Origin: Acd1 sp049973945
Lineage (GTDB): Archaea; Thermoproteota; Thermoprotei_A; Sulfolobales; Sulfolobaceae
DNA: 64,000 nucleotides
Assembly (NCBI GenBank): GCA_049973945.1
Contig: JBMFJH010000003.1
Location: 49,517-113,516 of the forward strand
Direction of reading: 5' to 3'
The notes below the pieces were generated by a model, which ran no database searches, was not told where the DNA came from, and was given only the letters and a program-made list of their open reading frames with translations. The position numbers and the translations under genes were made by a program. Of this stretch, positions 7,664-16,263 are shown in pieces. How positions within the stretch are numbered: the first letter of the stretch is position 1; every line of letters begins with the position of its first letter.

Positions 7664-8380
7664 GTGCCTCTCACGAAGTATAACGTTATTGTCCCCTACG
7701 CGTTATATAAGCGGGTGAACCCGTTCGAGGAGGCCACCGAGTGGGCGAAATCGGTTGGGCTCTACCCCTTAATTTCCCTGTACATCCAGAAGGACTTGGC
7801 CAAACCGATCCTGAAAAGGGCTTCCCCCTCCGACGACGTGGACTTCAGGGAGTTCACGTATTACGCTTACCCCGAGGACGAGGTCGTGGTAAACTTCGTG
7901 GCCAACAACTGGGTTCCGCCGAGGGTCTTCCTTCTAGAGGGTACTGTGAGACTCTCTTTCATGGCCAGGGGCTACCGCGACCTAAAGGAGGCGGTGTCGA
8001 AGAAGGAGGAGGACGACGTGACGGTGACGGCGAAGGAGGGGAAGCTCTACCTGACGAAAAGGAGGGTGTTCTACATGGACTTCCGCTCGGTAAACGAGCT
8101 CCAGCAGAACGAGGCGTTGAAGCTCCTCGGCCACACGCTACTGTCTACGCTAAAGATCTCGATAATCGCTAACAACGTCGTCCCAGGGAAGAACAGGGTC
8201 AAGCTTTACGTGGACGGGGACGAAGTGGAGTTCCAAGTGATCGAAGGGAAGTTGAACAGAGAGGAAATTGAGGCGGGTAAGTTCCTCACTAGGGCCCAGC
8301 TCGAGGCCCTAAAGAAGGACTTGAAGTCCGTGAACCCGGAGGACGTGAAGGCCGCAATACTCGCTAAGTATTCCGTCTAG
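7664..8380 (+). CDS. Conserved-looking protein of unknown function
   Basis: The protein has 238 residues, no transmembrane segment and no motif I recognise. It is rich in charged residues and alternates predicted strands and helices; the C-terminal third (LNREEIEAGKFLTRAQLEALKKDL) is helical and acidic. The start is GTG, 47 nt after the nitrilase-like gene, so it probably belongs to the same operon as the CBS-HPF protein. It converges on the FAD-binding subunit gene with a gap of 3 nt. Confidence 0.6.
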   Translation: MPLTKYNVIVPYALYKRVNPFEEATEWAKSVGLYPLISLYIQKDLAKPILKRASPSDDVDFREFTYYAYPEDEVVVNFVANNWVPPRVFLLEGTVRLSFMARGYRDLKEAVSKKEEDDVTVTAKEGKLYLTKRRVFYMDFRSVNELQQNEALKLLGHTLLSTLKISIIANNVVPGKNRVKLYVDGDEVEFQVIEGKLNREEIEAGKFLTRAQLEALKKDLKSVNPEDVKAAILAKYSV

Positions 8381-8383
8381 ACT

Positions 8384-9358
8384 CTACCATGGGAGGGGGT
8401 TAATCGTCAAGAACTTGCCCTGAGGGTCGAGGGCCTTACTCAGGAGTTCCAGCGTTCTGCTCTTGAAGCCAAAGCAGTCCTCCCCTCGATGACAGCCCCT
8501 GATAACGACGGCCGTGAACCCTCTCCTCCTGAGCTCCTTGACGTCGGGGTTGCACAGCAGGACAGTACCTGAGCCTATGTAGCCTACCCCTCTCCCCAGC
8601 CTGCTCAAGTAGTCCGCTTCCAACCCCCTAGGCACTGAGACTGAGGCCAACCTCGTACACGACTCTAGAGCCTCGAGTCTGGGCCTCTCTTCCGTTACCG
8701 CTCTCGCCCCCAACTCTCTGACCGCCCTGTCCACCTTCTCCTTCCAGCCCCCGATAACGACGTAAGAGATGAGGCCGTCCAAGTTGATCGCTATCCCTCC
8801 GTAGGGCCTGAAGGGTGACTCGAGCGCCTTCTTAGGGTCGCTCACTAAAGCGTAGACCAGACTTTCTGGCTTCGGGAAGACCTTGAACGTCACCTCCAGG
8901 TAAGCCCCCAGTAGCCCGAGGGAGCCGGCCAACGCCTTGTAAATCTTGTAGCCGCTGGAGAACTTCGGCGTCTTTGCCCCTGTCCTCACTACTTCCCCTA
9001 AACCGGTCACAGTCCTCGCCTCGAGTACCAGGTCGGAGGGGTAGCCGAACCAGAAGGAGAACTCGCTGGGCACGTTCAGGCCCAATGCCCCTCCGACCGT
9101 ACCGTTGTGGACAATGGGCAGGAAGAGGCCCCTGCTCTCGAGCTCCCTGGACAGCTCGCTTAAGGCCTTCCCCGCCTGAACTGTCACGTAGAGGTCCTCT
9201 TGAGAGACCTCGAGAGTGGAGCTGAAGTTCGACAAGCTGACGCAAGTCCCCTCGTGTTGCGTTACCAAGTGCCTCCCCTGGCCTACGAAGAACACCCTCT
9301 CGCTGGACTTAACGACCTCAGCGACCCCCGCGAAGTCGGCGGGCCTCTCGCAGGACAC
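8384..9358 (-). CDS. glcE: FAD-binding subunit of glycolate/D-lactate dehydrogenase (GlcE-like)
   Basis: The protein has 324 residues and the PCMH-type FAD-binding domain: VFFVGQGRHLV near the N terminus, the SFSST region, then IVHNGTVGGALGLNVPSEFS and KTPKFSSGYKIYKALAGSLG, which are typical of GlcE. In bacteria GlcD, GlcE and GlcF form a membrane-associated complex oxidising glycolate or D-lactate. Here glcE is divergent from glcD and glcF with 27 nt between the starts. The start is GTG. Whether it pairs with the adjacent GlcD and GlcF is inferred from position. Confidence 0.8.
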   Translation of the reverse strand: MSCERPADFAGVAEVVKSSERVFFVGQGRHLVTQHEGTCVSLSNFSSTLEVSQEDLYVTVQAGKALSELSRELESRGLFLPIVHNGTVGGALGLNVPSEFSFWFGYPSDLVLEARTVTGLGEVVRTGAKTPKFSSGYKIYKALAGSLGLLGAYLEVTFKVFPKPESLVYALVSDPKKALESPFRPYGGIAINLDGLISYVVIGGWKEKVDRAVRELGARAVTEERPRLEALESCTRLASVSVPRGLEADYLSRLGRGVGYIGSGTVLLCNPDVKELRRRGFTAVVIRGCHRGEDCFGFKSRTLELLSKALDPQGKFLTINPLPW

Positions 9359-9385
9359 GTCGCTAAATTATAACGCCGATTAATA

Positions 9386-10789
9386 ATGAAACGCGTGTCG
9401 CTCATCAGGGAGCTGGAGAGCGTCGTCGGCAAGGAGTGGGTGATAACTGACGACCACGTCGAGCTGTACTCGCACGACGCCTTCCTCCTCTACAGGGGTA
9501 GGCCCTCCGCAGTGGTGCTGCCCGGCTCAGAAGAGGAAGCGGTGAGGGCAGTCAGGATCCTACTCAAGAACGGGGCCAAGGTGGTCGTGAGGGGGAGCGG
9601 TACGAGCCTGAGCGGGGCTTCGACCCCTCTGGGAGGCGAAGTAGTAGTCTCCTTAGCTAGGCTGAACAGGGTCTACAGCGTCGAGGGCTTCGAGGTCGAG
9701 GTGGGGCCCGGCATAGCTAACGCCTCGGTGAGCAAGGGCCTGCCTCCCCACCTCTTCTACGCCCCAGACCCCTCCAGCTTTACGGTCTCGAGCATCGGGG
9801 GAAACGTGTCCCACGACTCGGGCGGGATAAGGGTTGTCAAGTATGGGCCGACCTACAACAGCGTGTTGGGCCTGAAAGTCCTCTTAACAGACGGCACAGT
9901 AGAGGAGGTCAGGACTATCCACGTCCTTAACCACAAGTCGATTTTCGTGGGGGCCGAGGGTACTCTGGGCGTCATATTGAGGGCGAGGCTCAGGACCTTC
10001 AGGAGGCCTGAGGGGACTAAGACCCTCGTGGCGCTCTTCGACAGCCTCGAGAAGGCGGGGAGGGCCATTGTCGAGGTCTTCAGGAGGGGCGTCATCCCGA
10101 GCGGGTTGGAGCTGATGGACAGGTACTCGATAAGGGCGGTGGAAAACAGCAGGTTCAGGGTAGGTTTACCAGAGGCGGAGGCGTTGCTCCTCGTGGAGCT
10201 TGAAGGAATACAGGAGGAGATAAGGAGGGAGGAGGCTATAGTCCTAGAGGCCCTCCACTCCCTCGGGGCGGAGGTAATCGTGCCGAAGGACAAGGCGGAG
10301 GAGTCTAGGCTCTGGAGCGCGAGGAAGGGGGCTTTCCCCGCAATGGGCTCGATCTCGCCCGCCTACTTGACCCTGGACTGCAACGTCCTCAGGAGGGACT
10401 TGCCCGAGGCCCTGAAGCAAATAAGGGAAATAGCTAGGAAGTACGGCGTTTACGTAGCGAACGTCTTCCACGCGGGGGACGGGAACTTACACCCGCTCAT
10501 AGCCTTCGACCCGAAAGTCAAGGAGAGCGTCGAGAGGGCCGTAATGGCGGGGAAAGAGATAGAGAGGCTCGTGATAAGGATGGGCGGGGTTCCTTCAGGG
10601 GAACACGGCATAGGGATAGAAAAGGTCACGTTCCTCAAGGACTACTACACTTCAACGGAGCTTGAGGTCTTCAGGAGGATAAAGGAGGCGTTCGACCCAG
10701 GCTACCAGCTGAACCCCTGTAAGCTAGTACAGAGGGAAGAGTGTAGACCGCCCAGCGAGACCGTGGCGACCCTTTGGGAGGTCGACTAG
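9386..10789 (+). CDS. glcD: FAD-linked oxidase, GlcD / D-lactate dehydrogenase type
   Basis: The protein has 467 residues, the usual length for GlcD. It shows the FAD pyrophosphate loop VVVRGSGTSLSGASTP, FTVSSIGGNVSHDSGG and the C-terminal FAD-oxidase domain with VFHAGDGNLHPLI and GGVPSGEHGIGIEK. It should oxidise a 2-hydroxyacid such as glycolate or D-lactate to the 2-oxoacid. The next gene, 34 nt downstream, encodes the Fe-S subunit that would receive electrons. The start is ATG. Confidence 0.88.
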   Translation: MKRVSLIRELESVVGKEWVITDDHVELYSHDAFLLYRGRPSAVVLPGSEEEAVRAVRILLKNGAKVVVRGSGTSLSGASTPLGGEVVVSLARLNRVYSVEGFEVEVGPGIANASVSKGLPPHLFYAPDPSSFTVSSIGGNVSHDSGGIRVVKYGPTYNSVLGLKVLLTDGTVEEVRTIHVLNHKSIFVGAEGTLGVILRARLRTFRRPEGTKTLVALFDSLEKAGRAIVEVFRRGVIPSGLELMDRYSIRAVENSRFRVGLPEAEALLLVELEGIQEEIRREEAIVLEALHSLGAEVIVPKDKAEESRLWSARKGAFPAMGSISPAYLTLDCNVLRRDLPEALKQIREIARKYGVYVANVFHAGDGNLHPLIAFDPKVKESVERAVMAGKEIERLVIRMGGVPSGEHGIGIEKVTFLKDYYTSTELEVFRRIKEAFDPGYQLNPCKLVQREECRPPSETVATLWEVD

Positions 10790-10823
10790 TGGTTTAAATT
10801 CGGTAGAAACTAGCGTAGGCAAA

Positions 10824-11816
10824 ATGACGCTGGAAGACGCTCTGAGGGAGGCCAGCAAGTGCGTCCACTGCGGCTTCTGCTTAGAAGCTTGTCCGACCTA
10901 CAACGTAACCAGGAACGAGCTCTTCTCCCCCAGGGGGAGGATACTGGCCTTCAACACCGGCAAGAACCTGGACGTCTTCCTCTCCTGCCTCTACTGCAGG
11001 AGGTGCGAGACCGTCTGCCCCAGCGGTGTGAACTACTCCGCCATATACGTCGAGGCTATAAAGAGGGTGAGGAGGTTCAGCCCGACGAAATTGGTCGAGT
11101 CCCCTAAGGCCCTTACGGTAGCGCTGAAGGTCCTCCGCAAGGCAAAGCCCTACATCCCCGAACCTAGAGAGCCCCTCCACCATAAGGACGAAGGGGCGGA
11201 AGTAGTGATCTTCCCGGGTTGCCTGAACTCGGTGCTCTTCAGGAACCTCGTGGAGAAGGCCGTCCAGTACTTCAAGTCCGTGGGGGTAAAGACAGAGGTG
11301 ATAAACGGTTGCTGTGGGCTCGCCCACCTGCACTCCGGCGACGAGGAGGGGGCGAAGAGGAGCGTCAACGAGCTGAGGGCCAAGGCTGGGAACAGGCCGA
11401 TAGTTTCCCTCGCCTCTAACTGCACGGCCAGGCTCAAGGAGGAGGGGCTAGAGGTTTACGACTTCGCGGAGTTCGTCGTAAAGAGGGGCTTGCCCGTGAG
11501 GGGCAAGGCCGTGAAGGTCACGGTTCACGACTCTTGCCACGCGTCCCACTTCGGGCTCGGGAAGTACAACAGGGAGGTACTCAAGATGATCGGGGCAGAC
11601 GTAGTCGAAATGGAGGAGCCCAACTACGAGTGCGGTGCGGGAGGTTACTCCTTCATCCTGGGCGAGGGCGTTTCCGAGGCCGTGTCCGAGGTCAAGAAGG
11701 GGATGATCCTCAAGACCGGTCTAGAGACTGTAGTCTCGACCAACCCTGTCTGCACTCTGAACTTCCTCAGGAAAGGGTTGAAACCCGTCCACGTGCTAGA
11801 CCTCATCGAGCCGTGA
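10824..11816 (+). CDS. glcF: Fe-S oxidoreductase, GlcF-like
   Basis: The protein has 330 residues. Two [4Fe-4S] ferredoxin motifs are present: CVHCGFCLEACP (Cys13, 16, 19, 23) and CLYCRRCETVCP. Two cysteine-rich CCG-type domains follow, with VINGCCGLAHLHSG and HDSCHASHFG...YECGAGGYSF. This is the arrangement of GlcF and of the heterodisulfide-reductase D-type subunits. It would carry electrons from GlcD to a quinone or another carrier. It lies 34 nt after glcD and is followed by segA on the same strand. Confidence 0.86.
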   Translation: MTLEDALREASKCVHCGFCLEACPTYNVTRNELFSPRGRILAFNTGKNLDVFLSCLYCRRCETVCPSGVNYSAIYVEAIKRVRRFSPTKLVESPKALTVALKVLRKAKPYIPEPREPLHHKDEGAEVVIFPGCLNSVLFRNLVEKAVQYFKSVGVKTEVINGCCGLAHLHSGDEEGAKRSVNELRAKAGNRPIVSLASNCTARLKEEGLEVYDFAEFVVKRGLPVRGKAVKVTVHDSCHASHFGLGKYNREVLKMIGADVVEMEEPNYECGAGGYSFILGEGVSEAVSEVKKGMILKTGLETVVSTNPVCTLNFLRKGLKPVHVLDLIEP

Positions 11817-11830
11817 GTATTACCGGGCCG

Positions 11831-11867
11831 AACCGTTAATCAGACTCTCGAAACAAGACTCTAGACC
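11831..11867 (+). promoter_or_regulatory. segA promoter with overlapping SegB box
   Basis: A TATA-like AACCGTTAAT lies at 11831-11840. It is followed by AGACTCTAGACC at 11856-11867, directly before the GTG start at 11868. The motif matches, from memory, the core of the Sulfolobus SegB binding site, which contains AGTCTAGACT or its equivalent. It sits where initiation of a leaderless transcript would occur, so SegB autorepression is a reasonable inference. Confidence 0.55.
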
Positions 11868-12527
11868 GTGATAATCACCGTAGTCAACCAGAAGGGAGGG
11901 GTGGGGAAGACCACCACCGCGGTCAACCTGGCCTACTTCCTGGCTCAGACGAAGAACGTGGCGTTGATAGACCTCGACCCGGAGGGAGGCACGACAGCTT
12001 CTTTCGGGATAAGGAGGGACAAGAGGGAGCTGAAGCTCGGGGAGAAGAGCGTGAACATATTCAACGTGGAGCTCTACCCTGCCCACGTGGGCTTGCTTAA
12101 CCTCGAGCTGTCGGGCGAGGTGGACTCTACGGTCGAGACTCTGAAGGAGATCTCCAAGTCCTACGACATCACCGTCATTGACACGCCCCCGAACTTGGGC
12201 ACACTAGCGGTCTCAGCCATGATAGCGGGTGATAAAATCTTGACTCCCGTGACTCCACAACCCCTCGCCTTGCAGGTGACTAGGAACTTGGGAGAGAGGT
12301 TGACCTCCCTGAAGAAGACTGCCTACGCTATAACCAACATGTCGAACAAGCCGGTCAACGTCGAGATCGAGGGGATCAAGAGTCTAGAGATCGCGATACC
12401 CCAGAACAGGATATTCGTCGAAGCGTCAAAGCTTGGCGTTCCCGCCCTCAGGTTCGAGGAGTTTAAGACGAGGAGGCCTAGGCTAACCGAGGTCTTCGAG
12501 AGGATCGCGAAGGTGGTGCTGAGTTGA
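11868..12527 (+). CDS. segA: ParA-type chromosome segregation ATPase SegA
   Basis: The protein has 219 residues. It begins with the deviant Walker A motif VVNQKGGVGKTT (signature Lys at 9, P-loop Lys at 14) and has the Walker B region ITVIDTPPNLG. SegA is the crenarchaeal ParA relative that polymerises or patterns on DNA and works with SegB in chromosome segregation. The assignment to SegA rather than a plasmid ParA rests on the adjacent small DNA-binding partner and the SegB-like box in front of the gene. The GTG start follows the box directly; its stop overlaps segB by 4 nt. Confidence 0.82.
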   Translation: MIITVVNQKGGVGKTTTAVNLAYFLAQTKNVALIDLDPEGGTTASFGIRRDKRELKLGEKSVNIFNVELYPAHVGLLNLELSGEVDSTVETLKEISKSYDITVIDTPPNLGTLAVSAMIAGDKILTPVTPQPLALQVTRNLGERLTSLKKTAYAITNMSNKPVNVEIEGIKSLEIAIPQNRIFVEASKLGVPALRFEEFKTRRPRLTEVFERIAKVVLS

Positions 12528-13123
12528 GCGACCTGGATCTCCTTCTGAAGAGGAGGAAGAGGGAAGAGAACCCACAGAAGAGTGACGACTCTACAGCGAA
12601 GAGGGAAGAGAGAGCGGAGAAGACTGTAGAGCCCAAAACTCAGGTTTCGGAGTCTAGAGGGGAGACCGTAGACCGCAAGAAAGAAGAGGGTAGGGTGCAC
12701 AGCCTAGAGGCTAAGCAGGAGAGTATGGAGTCTAGAGCGGAAAGTCTGGAGACCAGAGAGAGGGTTTCGGGAAGGGCAGAAACTAGAGTCCCCGTTGAAG
12801 AGTCCGCGGTCAGGAGCGACGACTCTAGAGTCGGGAGTGCGCAAGCCAGTGTAACCGCAGAGGGAAGAGTGGAGAACGCAGAGAGGGTCAAGGCGGTCAT
12901 GGAAGGGTTCGCAAACAGGGACCCCAAGATAGGGGTGTGGAGCTACCCTGCCTTCCTCGTTTTGCAGTACCTCTTCCATACGGTTCCGGGCTTCAGGATG
13001 AGCAGGGTGGCCAAGGAGGCCTTAGAGAGGGGCTTGAGGGAGATGTACCCCGAGCTTTTCTCTATAGCTGAAGAAGTGTCCAGAAAGATCTACGCGCAGA
13101 AGGGTATCACGCCCCCTAGCTGA
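12524..13123 (+). CDS. segB: SegB-like centromere-binding protein with long charged linker
   Basis: The protein has 199 residues. Residues about 10-125 are low-complexity, rich in Glu, Arg and Ser, with recurring ESR units. The C-terminal part, from about 130, is ordered and ends with MSRVAKEALERGLREMYPELF, which is compatible with a ribbon-helix-helix type DNA-binding domain. Known SegB proteins are shorter, as I recall about 110 residues, so the linker is expanded here. The ESR units are encoded by GAGTCTAGAG-type sequence that itself resembles the SegB box. The TTG start overlaps the segA stop. Confidence 0.7.
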   Translation: MSDLDLLLKRRKREENPQKSDDSTAKREERAEKTVEPKTQVSESRGETVDRKKEEGRVHSLEAKQESMESRAESLETRERVSGRAETRVPVEESAVRSDDSRVGSAQASVTAEGRVENAERVKAVMEGFANRDPKIGVWSYPAFLVLQYLFHTVPGFRMSRVAKEALERGLREMYPELFSIAEEVSRKIYAQKGITPPS

Positions 13124-13175
13124 TTCGAGGGGCTCTATTCGAGAGGGGAAAGGCGCTTAATCCCCTCGCCTCGGT

Positions 13176-14237
13176 TTAACTCTCTTCCCCCTGAACGATC
13201 CTGATCCTAGACCCCCTCCACACTATTTCCTTCTCTCTCACGGATAGCAACGCCAGGAAGAAGGTCACCGTAGCGCTTACCGGCGACACGATAGCGGGCA
13301 GGTAAGGGCCGTCGGCCCGCTTAGCCCTCAAAAAGTTCTTGAAGACCCAAGCGACAGTGGGAGCAACGGCGAGAGGGGATAGCGGGACAAACAAGAGTAG
13401 CGCGAGCGTAAAGGCCCACGTCAGTAGGAAGGCCTCGAACCCGCGGGGGCTGTAAAGCTTTACGGTGATTATCTGCCTCTTGAGGAACTTAATTAAATTC
13501 GCTTCATCGAAATAATTCTTAGACACCACAGGACAGAACTCTATTTCGTACCCCCTCTTCTTCACCAGATAGGTTAAAGTACAGTCATCACACCAGGCCT
13601 CGCTAAGCGCCCCCACGGCCTCTTCGTCGAAGAACTCCCTCCTGAAGGCCATGGAGCCTCCCCAGAGGAACCTGTGCTTCCTCGAGAAGACCGACTCGTA
13701 GCCTAGAGTCCAGAACCCAGAGCGGACGAGGTTCCTCAAAGTGACCCTCTCGGGCGAGGGCCAAGAGAAAGTGGTTGGGACAGCCTTGTCCTTAACCAAG
13801 GAGAGCATGCACCTCAGCCAACCCTGTGGGTAGACCGTGTCAGAGTCGGCGAAGACCAGATAGTCGCCCTTAGCGTACTTCAAGGCAGTGAGGATCGCGC
13901 TCACCTTTCCGCTGCACTTAGCGCAAGGCCACTCGTTCATCACGACCTTGACGGGGAACTTAGTAACTACGGGGTAGGCCGGGTCGTCGGAAGAGTCTAG
14001 AACGACGATCACCTCCTTGTCCGCGTAGTCCTGGGCCAGCAAAGACCTGATGGTCTCCTCCAGTCTAGGGTCTAGGCCCTTCACCGGGAGGACGACAGAG
14101 GCGAGGCCACCCCTCGGCTCCCCGCACTTCGCGAAGCTCTTACTTTCCATCAAAGCCTGCACTACAAACGCCGTAGAAAGGAGGAAGGAGAGGGCGTTTA
14201 TTATTAGGACAACCTCAGAGCCGGCGGTACACATCAC
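13176..14237 (-). CDS. Membrane glycosyltransferase, family 2 / ceramide glucosyltransferase-like
   Basis: The protein has 353 residues. An N-terminal membrane segment is followed by a GT-A domain: VVLPVKGLDPRLEETIRSLL, the DxD-type motif VFADSDTVYP, WGGSMAFRREFF and WCDDCTLTYLVKKRG. Two or three C-terminal membrane helices follow. This is the layout of GT21-like processive or lipid glycosyltransferases, which add sugars from a nucleotide donor to a membrane acceptor. It lies directly downstream of a sugar nucleotidyltransferase gene. GTG 14237 and ATG 14234 are both possible starts. The first codons overlap a candidate sRNA. Confidence 0.8.
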   Translation of the reverse strand: MMCTAGSEVVLIINALSFLLSTAFVVQALMESKSFAKCGEPRGGLASVVLPVKGLDPRLEETIRSLLAQDYADKEVIVVLDSSDDPAYPVVTKFPVKVVMNEWPCAKCSGKVSAILTALKYAKGDYLVFADSDTVYPQGWLRCMLSLVKDKAVPTTFSWPSPERVTLRNLVRSGFWTLGYESVFSRKHRFLWGGSMAFRREFFDEEAVGALSEAWCDDCTLTYLVKKRGYEIEFCPVVSKNYFDEANLIKFLKRQIITVKLYSPRGFEAFLLTWAFTLALLLFVPLSPLAVAPTVAWVFKNFLRAKRADGPYLPAIVSPVSATVTFFLALLSVREKEIVWRGSRIRIVQGEES

Positions 14238-14264
14238 TTATCAGACAGGCGAGCCTCATCACAG
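14213..14264 (-). ncRNA. Candidate C/D box guide sRNA with four canonical boxes
   Basis: Read on the minus strand: C box TGATGA (14261-14256), an 11-nt guide, D' box CTGA (14244-14241), a 4-nt spacer, C' box TGATGT (14236-14231), a 12-nt guide and D box CTGA (14218-14215). All four boxes are near-perfect and the C-D spacing is 37 nt. The C box contains the TGA stop of the upstream nucleotidyltransferase gene, and C' contains the start codon of the glycosyltransferase gene. The guides are complementary to ACAGGCGAGCC and AGCCGGCGGTAC; I could not place these in rRNA. Confidence 0.55.
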
Positions 14265-15332
14265 GATAATTTTGTGCCTGTCGTAGACGGACTCGCTGAT
14301 CTCCTTAAATGGCAACACTATCGTCCCCTCGTTCAGGAGGACGTTGTCGTATATCTCCACTTCGTCGCCCAGGATAGAGGACTCGACCCTGGCCCTCTTA
14401 CCGATTCTCGACGACTCGCCTATTATCGAGAAGTTCACGAAAGAGTACTTATCCACCCTCACGTTGTCCATGAGGAGGGAGTCCTGGACTCTAGAGCCCT
14501 CTCCTACGTACGCCCCCTTCCCTAGGACTGAGTTGTAAACCTCTGCGTTCTCCTTCACCTCTACTTCGTCGGAGAGGTAGTACGGGGGAGTCAGGTTGGC
14601 CCTTTCGCTGATTTTGGCGTTAGGGGAGGCGTAACCTTTCGGGTACTTCTTGACTAGGAGTTCGAAGTTCAAGTTGAGGTAGTCCTCCGGCTTCCCTATG
14701 TCCGCCCAGATGCCCTTGTACCTGTGGACGCAAACTGCTCTGTCGTTCTTCAACAGGTCAGTAACGAAGTTCCTGGCTATGGACTGACCCTTTATTTCCC
14801 TGAAGAGCTCAGACTTGAATACGTAAATGCCCGAGTTGATCATGTTCGTCGGCGGGAACTTGGGCTTCTCGAGTAGCTCCACGACCCTGTCCCCTTCCGT
14901 CACCAGGACGCCGAACCTCCTGGGGTCTTCCACTTCGGTGCCGACTATGGTAGCGTCGCACCCCTTGGACTCGTGGAAGTCCACGACCGCCTTAAGGTCG
15001 GTCTCGAAATAGACGTCCCCGTTCAGCACTAGCGTGTTCTCGTCGAGCTTGTAGTTTTCGTGTATTAGCTTCAGCGGCCCGGCGTCTCCTAGCCTCTCCT
15101 TCTCTATAACGGGGATCACGTTCCTCCCCTCCTTCGTCACGTGGGCCACGATCTTGTTCGCCATTACTCTCAGGGACAGGAAGGTGTTCCTCGGGCTGAC
15201 CTTTTCCACGGAGTCCAGGATGTAGTCTAGCAAGGGCCTGCCGAGGACGGGAAGCAGCGGCTTCGGCTTGGTTAAGCTCAAAGGCCTTAACCTTGTGGCG
15301 TAACCGCCCGCGAGTATAATGGCTGAGACCAT
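14259..15332 (-). CDS. Sugar-phosphate nucleotidyltransferase
   Basis: The protein has 357 residues. The nucleotide-binding signature IILAGGYATRLRPLSLTKPK opens it, followed by LVLNGDVYFETD and DIGKPEDYLNLN. The C-terminal third has hexapeptide-like repeats of a left-handed beta helix (VYNSVLGKGAYVGEGSRVQ). It should make an NDP-sugar from a sugar 1-phosphate and an NTP, as glucose-1-phosphate thymidylyl- or uridylyltransferases or mannose-1-phosphate guanylyltransferases do; the sugar is not certain. It forms an operon with the downstream glycosyltransferase, 21 nt away. Confidence 0.85.
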   Translation of the reverse strand: MVSAIILAGGYATRLRPLSLTKPKPLLPVLGRPLLDYILDSVEKVSPRNTFLSLRVMANKIVAHVTKEGRNVIPVIEKERLGDAGPLKLIHENYKLDENTLVLNGDVYFETDLKAVVDFHESKGCDATIVGTEVEDPRRFGVLVTEGDRVVELLEKPKFPPTNMINSGIYVFKSELFREIKGQSIARNFVTDLLKNDRAVCVHRYKGIWADIGKPEDYLNLNFELLVKKYPKGYASPNAKISERANLTPPYYLSDEVEVKENAEVYNSVLGKGAYVGEGSRVQDSLLMDNVRVDKYSFVNFSIIGESSRIGKRARVESSILGDEVEIYDNVLLNEGTIVLPFKEISESVYDRHKIIL

Positions 15333-15402
15333 GGCCTGGCTCAGGTGAACAAGGAATGGAGGAATAAAAACGCCGAGTTCCCGTTCACGACGCGATACTT
15401 CA

Positions 15403-16023
15403 TCACTTGTTATAATACTTCCTCAACCTGTTCTCCGCGTCGTCCCAGTTGACCACGTTCCACCAGGCGTTGATGTAGTCGGCCCTCTTGTTCTTGTACT
15501 GCAGGTAGTAGGCGTGCTCGAACTCGTCGACTATGAGGACTATTGGCAGCTCAGCTATGTGGTTCATGAAGTGGTTCTCGAAGGTCATTATCTGCAAGTT
15601 CCCCGTCTCCGTGTCGTAGTAGAGGACCGTCCAGCCTGTCCCGGGCAACGAGTTTGCGGTCTCGGTAAAGACCTGCCTGAACCTGTCGAATGAGCCGAAC
15701 TGCTTGTCAATGAGGTCGGCCAACAGCCCCCCGGGCTTCCCTCCGCCCTTCCCGGCGGGTGCCATGTTCTGCCAGTAAAGGGCGTGGAGCTTGTGGCCGT
15801 TTATGTTGAAGACTAGCCCCCTCATTAGTCCCTGGACGTCGTACTGGCCTGGCTGGAGCTCGCCCTTTATTACCTTTTCCATCCTCTCGAGGAATTGGTT
15901 CGCGCCGTTGACGTACCCCTTGTGGTGGCCGTTGTAGTGCACGTCAACTATGTCCTTGCTGATGTAGGGCTCGAGGGCGTCTACCCTATAGGGCAGAGGA
16001 GGGAGTTCGTACCTCTTGAACAA
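15403..16023 (-). CDS. sod: Superoxide dismutase (Fe/Mn family)
   Basis: The protein has 206 residues. Metal ligands are recognisable: HYNGHHKGYV near residue 30, NGHKLHALYWQNM near residue 80, and VDEFEHAYYLQYKNKRADY near 170 with Asp and His. Overall it closely resembles the cytoplasmic Fe-type enzyme of Sulfolobus. It disproportionates superoxide to peroxide and oxygen. The start is TTG, and a TTATTAACC element lies about 30 nt upstream, which supports a leaderless transcript. It is monocistronic. Confidence 0.92.
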   Translation of the reverse strand: MFKRYELPPLPYRVDALEPYISKDIVDVHYNGHHKGYVNGANQFLERMEKVIKGELQPGQYDVQGLMRGLVFNINGHKLHALYWQNMAPAGKGGGKPGGLLADLIDKQFGSFDRFRQVFTETANSLPGTGWTVLYYDTETGNLQIMTFENHFMNHIAELPIVLIVDEFEHAYYLQYKNKRADYINAWWNVVNWDDAENRLRKYYNK

Positions 16024-16263
16024 CTCAGGTCACGTTTCGTGGAGTCGATCGGTTAATAATGTTGCGTATATAGTCCTTGAAAGGTTGGAGGGCTCGACAC
16101 CAGGATAACTCATGAGATCTTGCAAAAATTTCTTTGACTAATTTACCGCTGCGAACACAAGAAAAACTTGCAGACGTATACCCTCTAATGACGGATTTAT
16201 GAATATGCTCTTATACCAAAAATTATAAGAATCCTGCGACATACGTTTCAAAGTAGTAGATAT

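Larger units (their letters stand above)
11719..12832. repeat. Cluster of SegB-box-like palindromes in and around segAB
   Basis: TCTAGA-centred sites occur at about 11720, 11860, 12383, 12653, 12731 and 12824. The last is a perfect 12-bp palindrome, GACTCTAGAGTC, at 12821-12832. Close variants lie at 12587 (GACTCTACAG), 12665 (ACCGTAGACC), 12701 (AGCCTAGAGGCT) and 12781 (AACTAGAGTC). Six exact TCTAGA hexamers in 1.1 kb is far above the roughly twenty I counted in the whole 64 kb. I read this as a candidate SegB binding array. Confidence 0.6.

Noticed and set aside
12580..12840. Repeated TCTAGAG units considered as a CRISPR or simple repeat array
   Set aside because: The units are irregularly spaced, short palindromes inside an open segB frame; there are no constant repeats with unique spacers.
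15370..15430. TGATGA near the sod stop considered as a C box
   Set aside because: No CTGA occurs at the required 35-42 nt distance.
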